From: Christensenella sp964438705
GTDB taxonomy: Bacteria > Bacillota > Clostridia > Christensenellales > Christensenellaceae
Assembly: GCA_964438705.1 (NCBI GenBank)
Contig: CAYTKQ010000010.1
Coordinates: forward strand, 1 to 64,000
Reading direction: 5' to 3'
DNA: 64,000 nucleotides
Below, piece after piece: positions 25,104 through 33,780 of the stretch; positions within the stretch are counted from its first letter, which is position 1, and each line of letters begins with the position of its first letter. The notes under the pieces are model-generated. The model was not told the origin of the DNA, made no database searches, and worked only from the letters and a program-made list of their open reading frames with translations. The translations under genes were made by a program, and so were the position numbers.

Positions 25104-27384
25104 GGGTGCCTTTTAAGTATTCCAAACGCTTTTTTTCCTGTTCCATCATATAATCCATGAATGCTTCCTCCGGCATGGGACGGGCAAACACATAGCCTTG
25201 CACCATATCACAACCCGTCGTTCTCAAAAATTCAACCTGACCCATGGATTCCACGCCCTCCGCCACCGTTTTGACGCCGATTCCCTGGGCAATATCCACG
25301 ATCCCTTTCACGACCGCACGCGCACGCACTTCGTTCTTCTCCTCACGGAAAAAAAGCATGTCCAGCTTCAGCACATCCACCGGAATATCCTTCAAAATAT
25401 TCAGCGACGACTGCCCCGCGCCAAAATCATCCATTGAACACAAGAACCCATTCTCCTGCAACTCTCTTACGATGCTGCGGAACAGCACATGATTGTGAAA
25501 CGCGATGCTCTCGGTAAATTCCAGTTCAATTTTGTAATTTGGAATCCGGTATTTTTCCTTGATCGCCACATACCGCTCCACAAAATCCTCCTGCCGCATA
25601 CACAGGCGTGAGGCGTTCACGGAAAGCACGATCCCCCGCTTTCCCTCGTCGAGGCGTTTACGGAAAATCTTGCATGCATTTTCAAACATATATTCGTCAA
25701 GTTTGGTGATGAATCCATTCTTTTCAAATAACGGAATGAACTCGCCCGGCGAAATCAAGCCGCGTTCCGGGTCCTCCCACCGCGCGAGCACCTCTGCCCC
25801 TTCCACCGCGTCGCCATGCTGGATGTCGATCTTCGGCTGAAAATAGAGTTTGAACTCATGATTCTTGAGCGCCTTCTCCATGCGCGTCTCGAGCTCCGTC
25901 TCCATCAGCATCTTTTCCTGCATCTCACTCGTATAAAACGCGCAGTGGCTGCCCGCTCCATATTTCACGGATTTTTGCGCAACGTTCGCCCGGTCGAGCA
26001 TGTCGTTCACGCTCAGCTTCTCGTCCTCGTCCCTGACGATATAGATACCCGAACACATTTCCAGCTTATATCCCTGCTCCGCAAGATCCGGAAACCGCGC
26101 AATCTGCTCCACAAGCCACTTAAACCGCTGCTCCGATTCTTCTTCAGATATAAATTCCCGCAGGATCACAAAATTATCGCCCGATGCGCGCCCAAACGTT
26201 TCTCCGTCACGCAAATTGCTCCGTACGACCTCCGCCCAATATTGAAGCAGCCGATCTCCTATATCATACCCGAACATCGTATTGATGTTCTTGAAATTTT
26301 TCAAATCACTGTACCATATGGAATACTGTTTGTCCTCATTCACGCGCAGCATGCGCTCCGCATCGATCAGGAATTTGGGGAAATTGGCATACCCTGTAAC
26401 CTCATCTGTATATGCAAGCTTTTCGAGTGCCGCACGACCGCGCGCGTTCGAACGGCGGATCATAAACACCAAAAACAGGAAAATACAGATCGCGCCGATC
26501 ACGATCATCAGCATGCCATTCGTCATCAACGTAAAATCACTGCTGATCGCTTCCTGCGGAACGATGTCGATCACCGACCATCCGTTGATGCCGATGGGCG
26601 TATAGGCAGCCCACCGCTTTTCTCCGTCAAACGAATATTCAATAAATCCGCTGGTCCCTGTCATAAGATCCTTGCGCAGCCTTGCTTCTTCTGCCGGCGG
26701 GAAAGTGTAGTTATCGAAAATATTGAGCTTCTCCTGATCGGCGGACGAGTGCAGCGAGCGAATCACATAATCGCCGTCGCTGTCAATGATATGCGCAAAC
26801 CCCTGCCCGCCAAAAATCGACGCGTCGGTGATCTCCCGCAGGGTGTCCGCAGCATTTGCCGCATAAAGCACCTTGATCACCTTGCCGTCCTGATAGATCG
26901 GCACCCCGTAAAATGTAACGTAGTTTTCGCCCCGGCCCGACAACTGGGCATCGGTCAGAACTTTTTCGCCAGCGTATACCTTCTCCACAAATCCACGGTC
27001 TGAAAGGTCCACATCTGCATATATGCTTCCGGATATATCCACAACGGTCGCCTGCCCATCAGGCTCCACAAAGCCCATTCGCACAAATCCATTTCCATTG
27101 TTGATCTCCTTGAGCGTTGGGATCAGCGCGTCAAAATCAATCGGCGCCTGCATGCTGCCAATCAGCTCCGCAAGGCCGGAAAGCGTTTCAAAATCGCCGT
27201 CGATCTGCTTTGAGATGGCAGTACGGCTTTGCTCCACAACCTCTCCCATATATTTTCTGGAACCCTGTTGGTTCTGGATGCGCGTATAACTCATGAACAA
27301 AATGCTCAACACAAGAAACGCGGCGCAAAAAACGCCGATCAGAATGTTTAAGATATTCAGTTGGACTGTCTTCTTTCTCTTCAT
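25084..27384 (-). CDS. membrane CACHE-GGDEF-EAL cyclic di-GMP signalling protein
   Basis: This 766-residue protein has an N-terminal helix, an extracytoplasmic double-CACHE-like sensor (about residues 40-280), a second helix near 290-310, a GGDEF domain and an EAL domain. The GGDEF motif is degenerate (ASGDNF), so cyclase activity is unlikely. The EAL domain keeps the usual acidic and binding residues (EVLARW, VNAS, EFTES, DDFGAG, LKLD, AEGVES, QGY), so it is probably a phosphodiesterase. The ATG at 27384 (MKRKKTVQLNIL) is chosen; the frame is open further upstream. It complements the active GGDEF protein at 20429. Confidence 0.87.
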   Translation of the reverse strand: MKRKKTVQLNILNILIGVFCAAFLVLSILFMSYTRIQNQQGSRKYMGEVVEQSRTAISKQIDGDFETLSGLAELIGSMQAPIDFDALIPTLKEINNGNGFVRMGFVEPDGQATVVDISGSIYADVDLSDRGFVEKVYAGEKVLTDAQLSGRGENYVTFYGVPIYQDGKVIKVLYAANAADTLREITDASIFGGQGFAHIIDSDGDYVIRSLHSSADQEKLNIFDNYTFPPAEEARLRKDLMTGTSGFIEYSFDGEKRWAAYTPIGINGWSVIDIVPQEAISSDFTLMTNGMLMIVIGAICIFLFLVFMIRRSNARGRAALEKLAYTDEVTGYANFPKFLIDAERMLRVNEDKQYSIWYSDLKNFKNINTMFGYDIGDRLLQYWAEVVRSNLRDGETFGRASGDNFVILREFISEEESEQRFKWLVEQIARFPDLAEQGYKLEMCSGIYIVRDEDEKLSVNDMLDRANVAQKSVKYGAGSHCAFYTSEMQEKMLMETELETRMEKALKNHEFKLYFQPKIDIQHGDAVEGAEVLARWEDPERGLISPGEFIPLFEKNGFITKLDEYMFENACKIFRKRLDEGKRGIVLSVNASRLCMRQEDFVERYVAIKEKYRIPNYKIELEFTESIAFHNHVLFRSIVRELQENGFLCSMDDFGAGQSSLNILKDIPVDVLKLDMLFFREEKNEVRARAVVKGIVDIAQGIGVKTVAEGVESMGQVEFLRTTGCDMVQGYVFARPMPEEAFMDYMMEQEKKRLEYLKGTQKESGI

Positions 27385-27400
27385 TGCAACCTCATGTTCA

Positions 27401-27442
27401 CAAAAAAGCAGTCGCCTTGATAATATCCTACCATGCGACTGC
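27401..27442 (-). terminator. terminator upstream of the GGDEF-EAL gene
   Basis: GCAGTCGC and its complement enclose an 18-base loop and are followed on the minus strand by TTTTTTG. The T run ends only 17 bases before the ATG at 27384. It may end the DUF6320 operon, or act as an attenuator for the signalling gene. Confidence 0.65.
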
Positions 27443-27518
27443 CCTGTTTGCAATATATTTGGACAATAGACCACGTTAAAATGCTTGTGCAAAGCATCTT
27501 TTCACACCGCTTCGTCGT

Positions 27519-28196
27519 TTAAAAGCGAAACCTGCGCATGCGCGTTTCCTTATAGCGTCCGTTCGCAAACGTCAGCATCAGAAGGAACGTCGCGGCGGCA
27601 TATCCGGCTGCCATAAATCCCGGCCACGCAAAGCGGGTCACGCCGAGTATCGCACTCGTGATCGCGCCCTGCCCAAAAAGCAGCACGGCGATCATATAGC
27701 CGATGTATTCACTCCACGAAAGCTTTCGCGTAAACACGATATATGTCACAAGGGCTATGAATCCTACGCTCGCAAAGGGGATCGCAAAGTTCAGCGACCA
27801 CAATCCCCGCCCCGCGTTCCAGTCGAACACGCAGAGCATCAAGCCAATGAGCCCGGCCTGCAGCATCAGCTTCACGCTGCCTTTGATCTTGGAGCGCACC
27901 GTATTGAAAACCAGCACCCACAGATACATAAAGATGACCGCGATGTCAAGGAACCAGTATCCGCCCGCGCTGCCGCGCGTTAAAAGGTTGATGAGCGCGC
28001 ACACACACACCACGCCGAGCGTAAATATGGCTGCCCATTTTGTGACCTTCGTTTTCGGCTTGTCCTTGATCTCCTGCATGCATGCAGGGTATAGTGCTTC
28101 GCAAGCGCCCTTTGCGCTTACGGTTCTCCCGCACAGCGGGCAGCGCGCCTGTCCTTCGACGGAAACGTTGCAATATTCACACCTGTTCATGCTCAT
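27519..28196 (-). CDS. DUF6320-type zinc-ribbon membrane protein
   Basis: This 225-residue protein begins with a zinc ribbon (CEYCNVSVEGQARCPLCG, four cysteines) and continues with six hydrophobic helices and a basic C-terminal tail (KETRMRRFRF). DUF6320 proteins typically sit beside alcohol-acetyltransferase-like genes, and that is so here. The ATG at 28196 has GGAGG 7 bases upstream and overlaps the upstream acyltransferase gene by 20 bases, so translation is probably coupled. The role is unknown. Presenting or exporting the acylated product of the partner is a guess. Confidence 0.75.
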   Translation of the reverse strand: MSMNRCEYCNVSVEGQARCPLCGRTVSAKGACEALYPACMQEIKDKPKTKVTKWAAIFTLGVVCVCALINLLTRGSAGGYWFLDIAVIFMYLWVLVFNTVRSKIKGSVKLMLQAGLIGLMLCVFDWNAGRGLWSLNFAIPFASVGFIALVTYIVFTRKLSWSEYIGYMIAVLLFGQGAITSAILGVTRFAWPGFMAAGYAAATFLLMLTFANGRYKETRMRRFRF

Positions 28197-29463
28197 CACA
28201 CACCCTCCACTGATTCGTACTCACCGTCACCTGCTCCCCTGTCTCCGCCGCCAGAAAGCGGAAGAAGAACCGCAGGAATTCCATATCCCGAATGGATTTG
28301 ATGAACGAAATCGTCATCTTATTGTTCACCGAACACATGCAGCAGTTGATCGGGCTGCGCTCCGTCGGATAAACGATTGCCTCCGCACGGTCCACAAACC
28401 GTTCCATATCCTTTGGCAGATCGATCATGCCCACATTGGAAAGCGTCATCGTCTTCACATCCTCAGAAAAAAACGCAAACACGAACTTCGTTCCCGCCTC
28501 CCGCAAAAACCGCGGAACGGCCTTCACAAAAGAATTTTCCATCACGCCGCAGCTTTCCGCCAGCGCACGGCGCAAATGCTCCGCGTCTGTTTTTTCGCGC
28601 ATCTGCTCCTTCACGGCGTCGATCGCCGCGTGAAACGTCTCCGCACGTTCCAGCGGAACGGAGATGTTCACCACGCAAAAGAAATTTCTCACCGTGCGCG
28701 AGGGGAACAACCCGCGCAAATTGACGGGCACCGCCAGCACAATGGGCTCGTCGTCCGCTTCACGGTTCACGTGCTCCAAAAAAATACCGTATATCGTAAG
28801 CGCGCTCAAGTACTCCGTGATCGTCGCGTCGTAAAGCTTGGCAGCGCGCTTCAGTCCGTCGATGCCAAGCACACCGTGCACCACCTCGTGCGCACGCGGC
28901 ACAAGCGGTTCTCCTTTGATCTTAAATGCGGGCGGCATTTTTTGCACACCCACTGTTTCTCCGTCGTAGTGCTTCAAAAAGCTGTCTTCATATTCCTCTT
29001 CTTCCGGCGTATCTCCCGGAAGGCGCACCCTTCCTTCCGGGTCGATCTTCTCGCCCCGTTTGGTCAGATAGCAGTAAAGCAGCGTCTTTAAAAATTCAAA
29101 TCCGCCGGCGCCGTCAGTCAGCGCATGGAAGAATTCAATCGATATCCTCTTTTTGAACCACAGCACACGCAGCAGATAACCATTTTCTTCCGCGCTTTCG
29201 ATGGGCGCGCACGGCGTATGTTCTTCTTGCTTCACCACAAAGGGCTGCGGGTTGTTCACAAAGAATCTGTCGAACGCTGTCTCCGCCAAAGATACCGCAA
29301 AATATGGATAGCGGGAAAGCGCCTCCTCCGCCGCCTGCTGCAAAAGCTCCGGGCACACATCCTCCGTAAGGATGACAGACAGACGAAATACCGATGTATT
29401 GGTCGGCCGTGTCACAGGCGGAAAAAGCTTCGCCGCCGTATCCAGCCGGTAGGTTTCTTCCAT
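28177..29463 (-). CDS. condensation-domain/alcohol acetyltransferase-like protein
   Basis: This 428-residue protein has the chloramphenicol acetyltransferase/condensation fold. The catalytic HxxxDG motif is HALTDG. A DFGWG-type motif is not obvious. The ATG at 29463 has AGGAGG 4 bases upstream. Upstream in-frame codons would add an arginine-rich stretch and are rejected. It overlaps the DUF6320 gene, so the two make an operon. Acyl transfer to an alcohol or amine is likely; the substrate is unknown. A promoter lies at 29537-29565. Confidence 0.78.
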   Translation of the reverse strand: MEETYRLDTAAKLFPPVTRPTNTSVFRLSVILTEDVCPELLQQAAEEALSRYPYFAVSLAETAFDRFFVNNPQPFVVKQEEHTPCAPIESAEENGYLLRVLWFKKRISIEFFHALTDGAGGFEFLKTLLYCYLTKRGEKIDPEGRVRLPGDTPEEEEYEDSFLKHYDGETVGVQKMPPAFKIKGEPLVPRAHEVVHGVLGIDGLKRAAKLYDATITEYLSALTIYGIFLEHVNREADDEPIVLAVPVNLRGLFPSRTVRNFFCVVNISVPLERAETFHAAIDAVKEQMREKTDAEHLRRALAESCGVMENSFVKAVPRFLREAGTKFVFAFFSEDVKTMTLSNVGMIDLPKDMERFVDRAEAIVYPTERSPINCCMCSVNNKMTISFIKSIRDMEFLRFFFRFLAAETGEQVTVSTNQWRVCDEHEQV

Positions 29464-29506
29464 AGGCCTCCTGCGGCGCGCTCCGCCGCGCTTCATCATG
29501 ATTGCA

Positions 29507-29536
29507 AAGGGCAGAAATCTGTGGATTCCTGCCCTT
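29507..29536 (-). terminator. terminator after the DUF4097 gene
   Basis: AAGGGCAG and its complement form an imperfect longer stem with a 4-base loop. The T run is weak. It lies between the DUF4097 stop (29590) and the acyltransferase gene, and overlaps the latter's start of transcription. Confidence 0.5.
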
Positions 29537-29565
29537 ATTATACCAGATTCTATGCAAGTTGTTTC
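29537..29565 (-). promoter_or_regulatory. promoter of the acyltransferase/DUF6320 operon
   Basis: On the minus strand TATAAT lies 17 bases after a weak GAAACA -35 box. The hairpin at 29507-29536 would lie at the very 5' end of this transcript. Confidence 0.45.
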
Positions 29566-29589
29566 TTAATTAACTATGAAGATTTCGAT

Positions 29590-30579
29590 TTATTTTTCCA
29601 GTATGCTCAGCGACCCGGATGTCGTGTTCACGTCGATGTGTGTGCGGCCGTCCGCATACGTGTCGCCCTTCATCGCAAAAGCGTTGTTTTGCGATCCGGA
29701 AATCGTATCAAAATTCACGGTAAATCCACAATCCGTCGGCAGGACGATTTCCGTACTGCCGGAAACGCTGTCCGCGCTGACCTTCTCGAGCACCGAAGCG
29801 TCCGCACACGAAAAGCCAATGCTTCCGCTGGTGGTGTCCGCCTCAAAACGCTGTGCACGTTCGGTTTTGACCGTAACCGAGCCGGAAACGCTGTTCGCGT
29901 CAATGTCCATGATGCTTCCCGCCGCGCGAATGCCGCCGGACGTCGTATCCGCACGGAATTGTCCAACCTGCATCCCATTGAGCCCGATCGTGCCCGACGT
30001 GGTGTCCGTCTTTAAGGCATCATGGATGCCGTCCTTCATGGAAATATCCCCCGACGTCGTGGAAACGTTCAATGTTGCCGCGTTCATACCCTCCGCCGCA
30101 ATGGAGCCCGACACGGTTGAGATATCCGTCTTTCCGATGAACGCGCGGGGCATCATCACCGTTACGTTGATCGAATAGCTGTTCCACCAGCCGAAGATGC
30201 GTCCGTTTCGCCCGCTTTGCACCACAAGCTCCCCGTTCTTCACACCATAGGACATCTTGTCCTCCTCCTTGATCGCCCGGCCGCTTGTTTCCTCTACACG
30301 GATCACGTTGTCGTCCGTGGGCACGATCTTGATGTTTTCGTCCACAAAATTCAAGGAGATTTCTGTGATCCCGTTCACGTCCATCTCAAACTCTGTCCCG
30401 CGCTGCGAATTCTCCGGCAAATTGTCTACGAAATCCCCGATGCGAACTTGGGATATCTGTCCCATAAAATCAGACCACGCGTTGCGAAAGGATACGCCCC
30501 CTGTGATCCCCCACACGAGCACTCCCGTCAGCATGATCGCGATCACCGACCACAGTACGATCTTTCCTGTTTTATTCAT
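29590..30579 (-). CDS. DUF4097-type beta-helix protein
   Basis: This 329-residue protein has one N-terminal membrane helix (IVLWSVIAIMLTGVLVWGI) followed by an extracellular beta-helix-like region. The region carries many TTSGxI and SVSGSx repeats at about 18-20 residue spacing (STVSGSIAAEG, TTSGDISMKDG, TTSGTIGLNG). This repeat is the hallmark of DUF4097. The ATG at 30579 has GAGGTG 5 bases upstream; the 108 codons further upstream belong to the neighbouring gene in another frame. It is the last gene of the PadR operon, where such proteins may respond to envelope stress. Confidence 0.85.
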   Translation of the reverse strand: MNKTGKIVLWSVIAIMLTGVLVWGITGGVSFRNAWSDFMGQISQVRIGDFVDNLPENSQRGTEFEMDVNGITEISLNFVDENIKIVPTDDNVIRVEETSGRAIKEEDKMSYGVKNGELVVQSGRNGRIFGWWNSYSINVTVMMPRAFIGKTDISTVSGSIAAEGMNAATLNVSTTSGDISMKDGIHDALKTDTTSGTIGLNGMQVGQFRADTTSGGIRAAGSIMDIDANSVSGSVTVKTERAQRFEADTTSGSIGFSCADASVLEKVSADSVSGSTEIVLPTDCGFTVNFDTISGSQNNAFAMKGDTYADGRTHIDVNTTSGSLSILEK

Positions 30580-30590
30580 CTTTTCACCTC

Positions 30591-30944
30591 TTATTTGATA
30601 TTGACCTTCATGATCGGGGCCACCGCCGCGCCGAGGATGAAGATGATCCATGTGATGTACCATGCGTGCGTCGCAAAGCTCAGGACAAAATACAGAGCGG
30701 TGATCACAAGCCACAGCGCGGCCGTCCATGCGTTCTTCCGCTGCTCGAGATACATGCCCGGCTGCTCCCTTTCTCCTTCGAACAAGAGCGTCGCCTTGAT
30801 GATCTCCATTCCGGCCGCACCCAATATGAACACGATCCACGAAAGATACCACATGCCCGTCAGCGCGCTGAACAGAAAATAGATCGCGATGATGATCAGC
30901 CACACAGGCCCCTGATATTGCTTGAACTTCATATATTGTTCCAT
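30591..30944 (-). CDS. membrane protein with a duplicated two-helix module
   Basis: This 117-residue protein is made of two copies of one module: residues about 15-50 (WLIIIAIYFLFSALTGMWYL) and about 77-113 (WLVITALYFVLSFATHAWYI). Each ends in a WIxFILGAA segment. A third copy of this module forms the C-terminus of the 214-residue protein encoded just upstream. AAGGGG precedes the ATG. The repeated Trp and Tyr residues at helix ends suggest membrane interface positions. Function unknown, but clearly part of the PadR operon. Confidence 0.75.
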   Translation of the reverse strand: MEQYMKFKQYQGPVWLIIIAIYFLFSALTGMWYLSWIVFILGAAGMEIIKATLLFEGEREQPGMYLEQRKNAWTAALWLVITALYFVLSFATHAWYITWIIFILGAAVAPIMKVNIK

Positions 30945-30954
30945 GTTTTTCCCC

Positions 30955-31599
30955 TTATTTCAACGCCGCCCGGGCAATCTGATGGACCGCCGCACCAATG
31001 AGAAAGATGATCCACGTAATGGCCCATGCGCCCGTCATGAAGCTGACGATGAAATAGATCGCCGTGATGATCGGCCATATCGCGCCAAGGTATGCGTTCT
31101 TTTTTTCATTTTTTTGCTTATTTTCCACCTGCCACTGCTTGAATTCCTCCACCATGGAATCGTCCATTTTTTCATAGGCGCTGTAGCCCGCGCGCAGTGA
31201 GCTGCGGTAAACGAGCAGTCCCGTCGCCACAGCGATGAACACAAACATGAGCGCCAGCCCGACGATCGGGTTGTTCATGCTGCCCAGCACGATGATGAAA
31301 ACCGGCGCAATGATGTAGAGCATGACCGCAATGGCGACAAGCCCCGCCCCGCGCTTTCTCTCCTGCTCCGACGGCTTACGTCCGCCGTTGTCGAGCGTAC
31401 TGTTGATAAGCTCCTCTACGTCTCCAACACCCCCGCGTACGATCTCATAGGCCTCATCTTCCGATGCACCCGCCTGCCGAAGATCGTTGTATTTTTCTTT
31501 CAAATTCGAAAAAATTTCCTCCCGCAGCTCCAGCATTTTCTGTGTCTTGGGTGCCTTGGCAAAAAGGCCTTCCACATATTGACGCAATTTTTCTTCCAT
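30955..31599 (-). CDS. permease-prefix/DUF1700-like membrane protein
   Basis: This 214-residue protein has an N-terminal helical domain of about 75 residues typical of DUF1700 or permease-prefix proteins (MEEKLRQYVEGLFA, EEIFSNLKEKYNDL, GASEDEAYEIV). A pair of membrane helices (about 85-130), a charged linker and a C-terminal two-helix module (WPIITAIYFIVSFMTGAW) follow. That module is shared with the next gene. GGAGG lies 9 bases before the ATG. Its position directly after padR is typical of this family in Firmicutes, where such operons are linked to membrane stress. Confidence 0.82.
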   Translation of the reverse strand: MEEKLRQYVEGLFAKAPKTQKMLELREEIFSNLKEKYNDLRQAGASEDEAYEIVRGGVGDVEELINSTLDNGGRKPSEQERKRGAGLVAIAVMLYIIAPVFIIVLGSMNNPIVGLALMFVFIAVATGLLVYRSSLRAGYSAYEKMDDSMVEEFKQWQVENKQKNEKKNAYLGAIWPIITAIYFIVSFMTGAWAITWIIFLIGAAVHQIARAALK

Positions 31600-31620
31600 A
31601 AATGATATCCTCCGCTTCTT

Positions 31621-31941
31621 TCAGATCAGGCGATCGACGAGCTGCTTGGTGCGCTCCCAATCTTCCTTATTTTTTTCGTATAATGCCCGCCCCAGCGCTG
31701 TGATGCGGTAGTAGCGCCTGCGTGCCCCCGTCGTTTCGTCCCCCCAATAGGACTCGATCATTTCTGCGTTTTCCAGCCTGCGGAATGCGGAGTAAAGCGT
31801 CGCCTCCTTCAGCTCATACTCGCCGTGCGTCGCCTGCTGGATCGATTTGTTGATCTCGTAGCCATAGCTGTCCTTTTTCAATAGCTGTGCCAATATGATC
31901 GTCTCCGTATGCCCGCGGATCAGATCGGATGTCAACGACAT
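31621..31941 (-). CDS. PadR family transcriptional regulator
   Basis: This 106-residue winged-helix repressor has the PadR pattern: LLKKDSYGYEINKSI, LKEATLYSAFRRLE and a GARRRYYRITALG wing. It lacks a long C-terminal domain, so it belongs to the short subfamily that dimerises through one helix. It heads a four-gene operon with the permease-prefix protein, the duplicated-module protein and the DUF4097 protein. It most likely represses its own promoter at 31982-32010. Confidence 0.93.
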   Translation of the reverse strand: MSLTSDLIRGHTETIILAQLLKKDSYGYEINKSIQQATHGEYELKEATLYSAFRRLENAEMIESYWGDETTGARRRYYRITALGRALYEKNKEDWERTKQLVDRLI

Positions 31942-31981
31942 AGATATCGCCCCCTTCGATTTATTTCATCTTACGTTTTAT

Positions 31982-32010
31982 ATAATACTCATATATACCT
32001 CGCCTGTCAA
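31982..32010 (-). promoter_or_regulatory. promoter of the PadR operon
   Basis: On the minus strand TTGACA and TATTAT are separated by 17 bases. The A/T-rich, partly palindromic TATATATGAGTATTATATA over the -10 box is a plausible PadR binding site. Confidence 0.7.
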
Positions 32011-32101
32011 TGTATGTTTTAGAAAAAGTTATATTTTTCTCTTGACTTTCCCTCCGGGTAATATGTTGTAGTGATAAGACTTTAGCTAGAAGGAGACCGC
32101 T

Positions 32102-33349
32102 ATGAACGAACAAAAAATCAACAAGGAACTCTCTTCGCACGCATTCGCTCATTGGAAGAGCAAGACCGCCCTGTTCCTTTCGGGACAGACGATCTCGCTC
32201 TTTGGGTCTTCCCTCGTGCAGTTTGCAATCATTTGGTATATCACGCTCACGACGGATTCCGGCGAGATGATGACGATCGCCTCTGTCTGCGGCTTTGCGC
32301 CGCAAGTTGTGATCTCGCTGTTTTCGGGCGTGTGGGCGGATCGTTTCAACCGGAAGCTGCTGATCATCGGCGCGGATGCGCTCGTCGCGACCGCCACCTT
32401 TGTTCTGGCTTTATTTTTCCTGTCCGGGCACAATGACCTGTGGATGGTTTTCTTGGTGTCCGGCATCCGCTCCCTGGGCGCGGGCATCCAGTCCCCCGCC
32501 GTAAACGCGTTCCTGCCGATGCTTGTCCCGCAGGAAAAGCTGACGCGGGTCGGCGGCATCAACGGCAGCCTGCAATCCCTGATGTTTGTCCTTTCGCCTG
32601 CGGCGGCGGGCGCTCTGCTTTCGTTTACGGAGCTTCAGAACACATTCTTTATCGACGTCAGCACCGCCGCAGCGGCCATCACCATCATGATCCTGCTGAA
32701 GGTGCCGCTTCACGAAAAAGCAAAACTCAAGCAAAAGGGCGGCTATTTCGACGATCTCAAGACGGGCCTCAAATATGTGGCGGGCAGCGGGTTTTTTCGC
32801 TCCTACTTCATCTTTTACGCGGTGTTTTTCTTCCTGATCGTTCCCGCTGCGCAGCTCACGCCCCTCATGGCAGCGCGTTCCTTCGGCGACGAATATTGGC
32901 GGCTGTCGGTCATGGAGAGCACATTTGCCGCAGGCGGTGTCCTTGGCGGTATCGCCATCTCGGTGTGGGGCGGCTTTAAAAACCGTATGCACACCATCGG
33001 CCTGTGTTGTATTTTGTTCGGAACGCTGACCATGCTCGTGGGCATCGTGCCCGGGTTTGTCGCCTTTTTGGTTCTCATGTTTCTCACGGGGAGCACCATT
33101 CCCCTTTTCTCGACGCCTTCCATGGTGCTGCTGCAAGAGCAGGTCGATCCCAACATGCAGGGGCGGGTGTTCAGTTTGACACAGATCATCATGACCGCCA
33201 TGATGCCCATCGGCATGTCCTTTTTCGGGCCGCTTGCCGATCATGTTCGCATCGAGACCCTCATGGTGATCACCGGCATCTGCGGCGCGGTCGCGGGCGT
33301 TCTGGTGTTCTTCAACAAGCATTTTAAGCGCGGATTGATTACAGACTGA
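32102..33349 (+). CDS. MFS efflux transporter (MefA/EntS-like)
   Basis: This 415-residue protein has 12 predicted membrane helices. The loop between helices 2 and 3 carries GVWADRFNRKLLI, the MFS signature. Its overall pattern matches the macrolide-efflux/EntS-like exporters. The substrate cannot be told. AAGGAG lies 6 bases before the ATG. The upstream region has TTGACT but no convincing -10 at normal spacing, which hints at activator control such as a MerR-type protein; none is encoded nearby. It is divergent from the PadR operon, and element R1 follows it. Confidence 0.88.
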   Translation: MNEQKINKELSSHAFAHWKSKTALFLSGQTISLFGSSLVQFAIIWYITLTTDSGEMMTIASVCGFAPQVVISLFSGVWADRFNRKLLIIGADALVATATFVLALFFLSGHNDLWMVFLVSGIRSLGAGIQSPAVNAFLPMLVPQEKLTRVGGINGSLQSLMFVLSPAAAGALLSFTELQNTFFIDVSTAAAAITIMILLKVPLHEKAKLKQKGGYFDDLKTGLKYVAGSGFFRSYFIFYAVFFFLIVPAAQLTPLMAARSFGDEYWRLSVMESTFAAGGVLGGIAISVWGGFKNRMHTIGLCCILFGTLTMLVGIVPGFVAFLVLMFLTGSTIPLFSTPSMVLLQEQVDPNMQGRVFSLTQIIMTAMMPIGMSFFGPLADHVRIETLMVITGICGAVAGVLVFFNKHFKRGLITD

Positions 33350-33370
33350 TCCAACCGGGTAAAATAATAA

Positions 33371-33760
33371 TGAGAATTTGAACAGATATAACGGCGCGGC
33401 GCAAGCACCCAAGCGACGGATCGGCGGGGTCGTCGATGGTCATGTGCCCGTGCTCAGACAGGTAATTGCTTCGCAATTAAACTGCGCGCGGTGCACATAA
33501 CCACCACCGACCCTAATGTGCTGTAGAGCGTAGCCTGTTGCAAGATGCCGACGGACGGGGCCTTGTGCAGGGCGCTTAGAGATTTATTTCTCACTGACGC
33601 GCCCGGAACACGGAGCGGCGGCGCTGAAGCCTTGGCCTTGCTTTTGCGAAATCAACGCCGCGTCCCAGGGAGGTCGGCGCTTGCAGCAGGCTTTCGGTTG
33701 GGTCAGCGGGATGCAAATTCCCGACTGGCGCGCAGATGCACAGGGCTGTTCAAACTCTCA
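33371..33760 (+). ncRNA. structured repeat element R1 (putative non-coding RNA)
   Basis: This 390-base element shares its core with R2 and R3. It is closed by a terminal inverted repeat (33371-33385 with 33746-33760, 14 of 15 paired). Inside is an arm with GGGTCG at 33427-33432 and CGACCC at 33508-33513, topped by an AATTGC-TTC-GCAATT hairpin. A long-range helix joins 33532-33552 and 33673-33692. Within that, GGGCGC pairs with GCGCCC (33570-33575 with 33599-33604) and GCGGCG with CGCCGC (33615-33620 with 33656-33661). It fills the gap after the MFS gene and ends 20 bases before the next ATG. It has no match that I can name. Confidence 0.6.
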
Positions 33761-33780
33761 TATTTTTGATCCGAGGTGAT

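Noticed and set aside
30580..30903. 108-codon N-terminal extension of the DUF4097 protein
   Set aside because: It is out-of-frame sequence of the duplicated-module gene. The true start at 30579 has a ribosome binding site followed by a membrane helix.
32040..32101. MerR-type promoter with extended spacer before the MFS gene
   Set aside because: TTGACT is followed by no good -10 box at 19-20 bases, and the dyad is poor. No MerR gene is nearby, so I mention it only as a hint in the gene entry.
33545..33769. 74-codon plus-strand ORF inside R1, with a similar reading frame in R3 (within 58410-58883)
   Set aside because: The frame is broken by a stop in R2 after about 35 codons. Differences between the copies follow RNA pairing and loops rather than codon positions, and there is no ribosome binding site.
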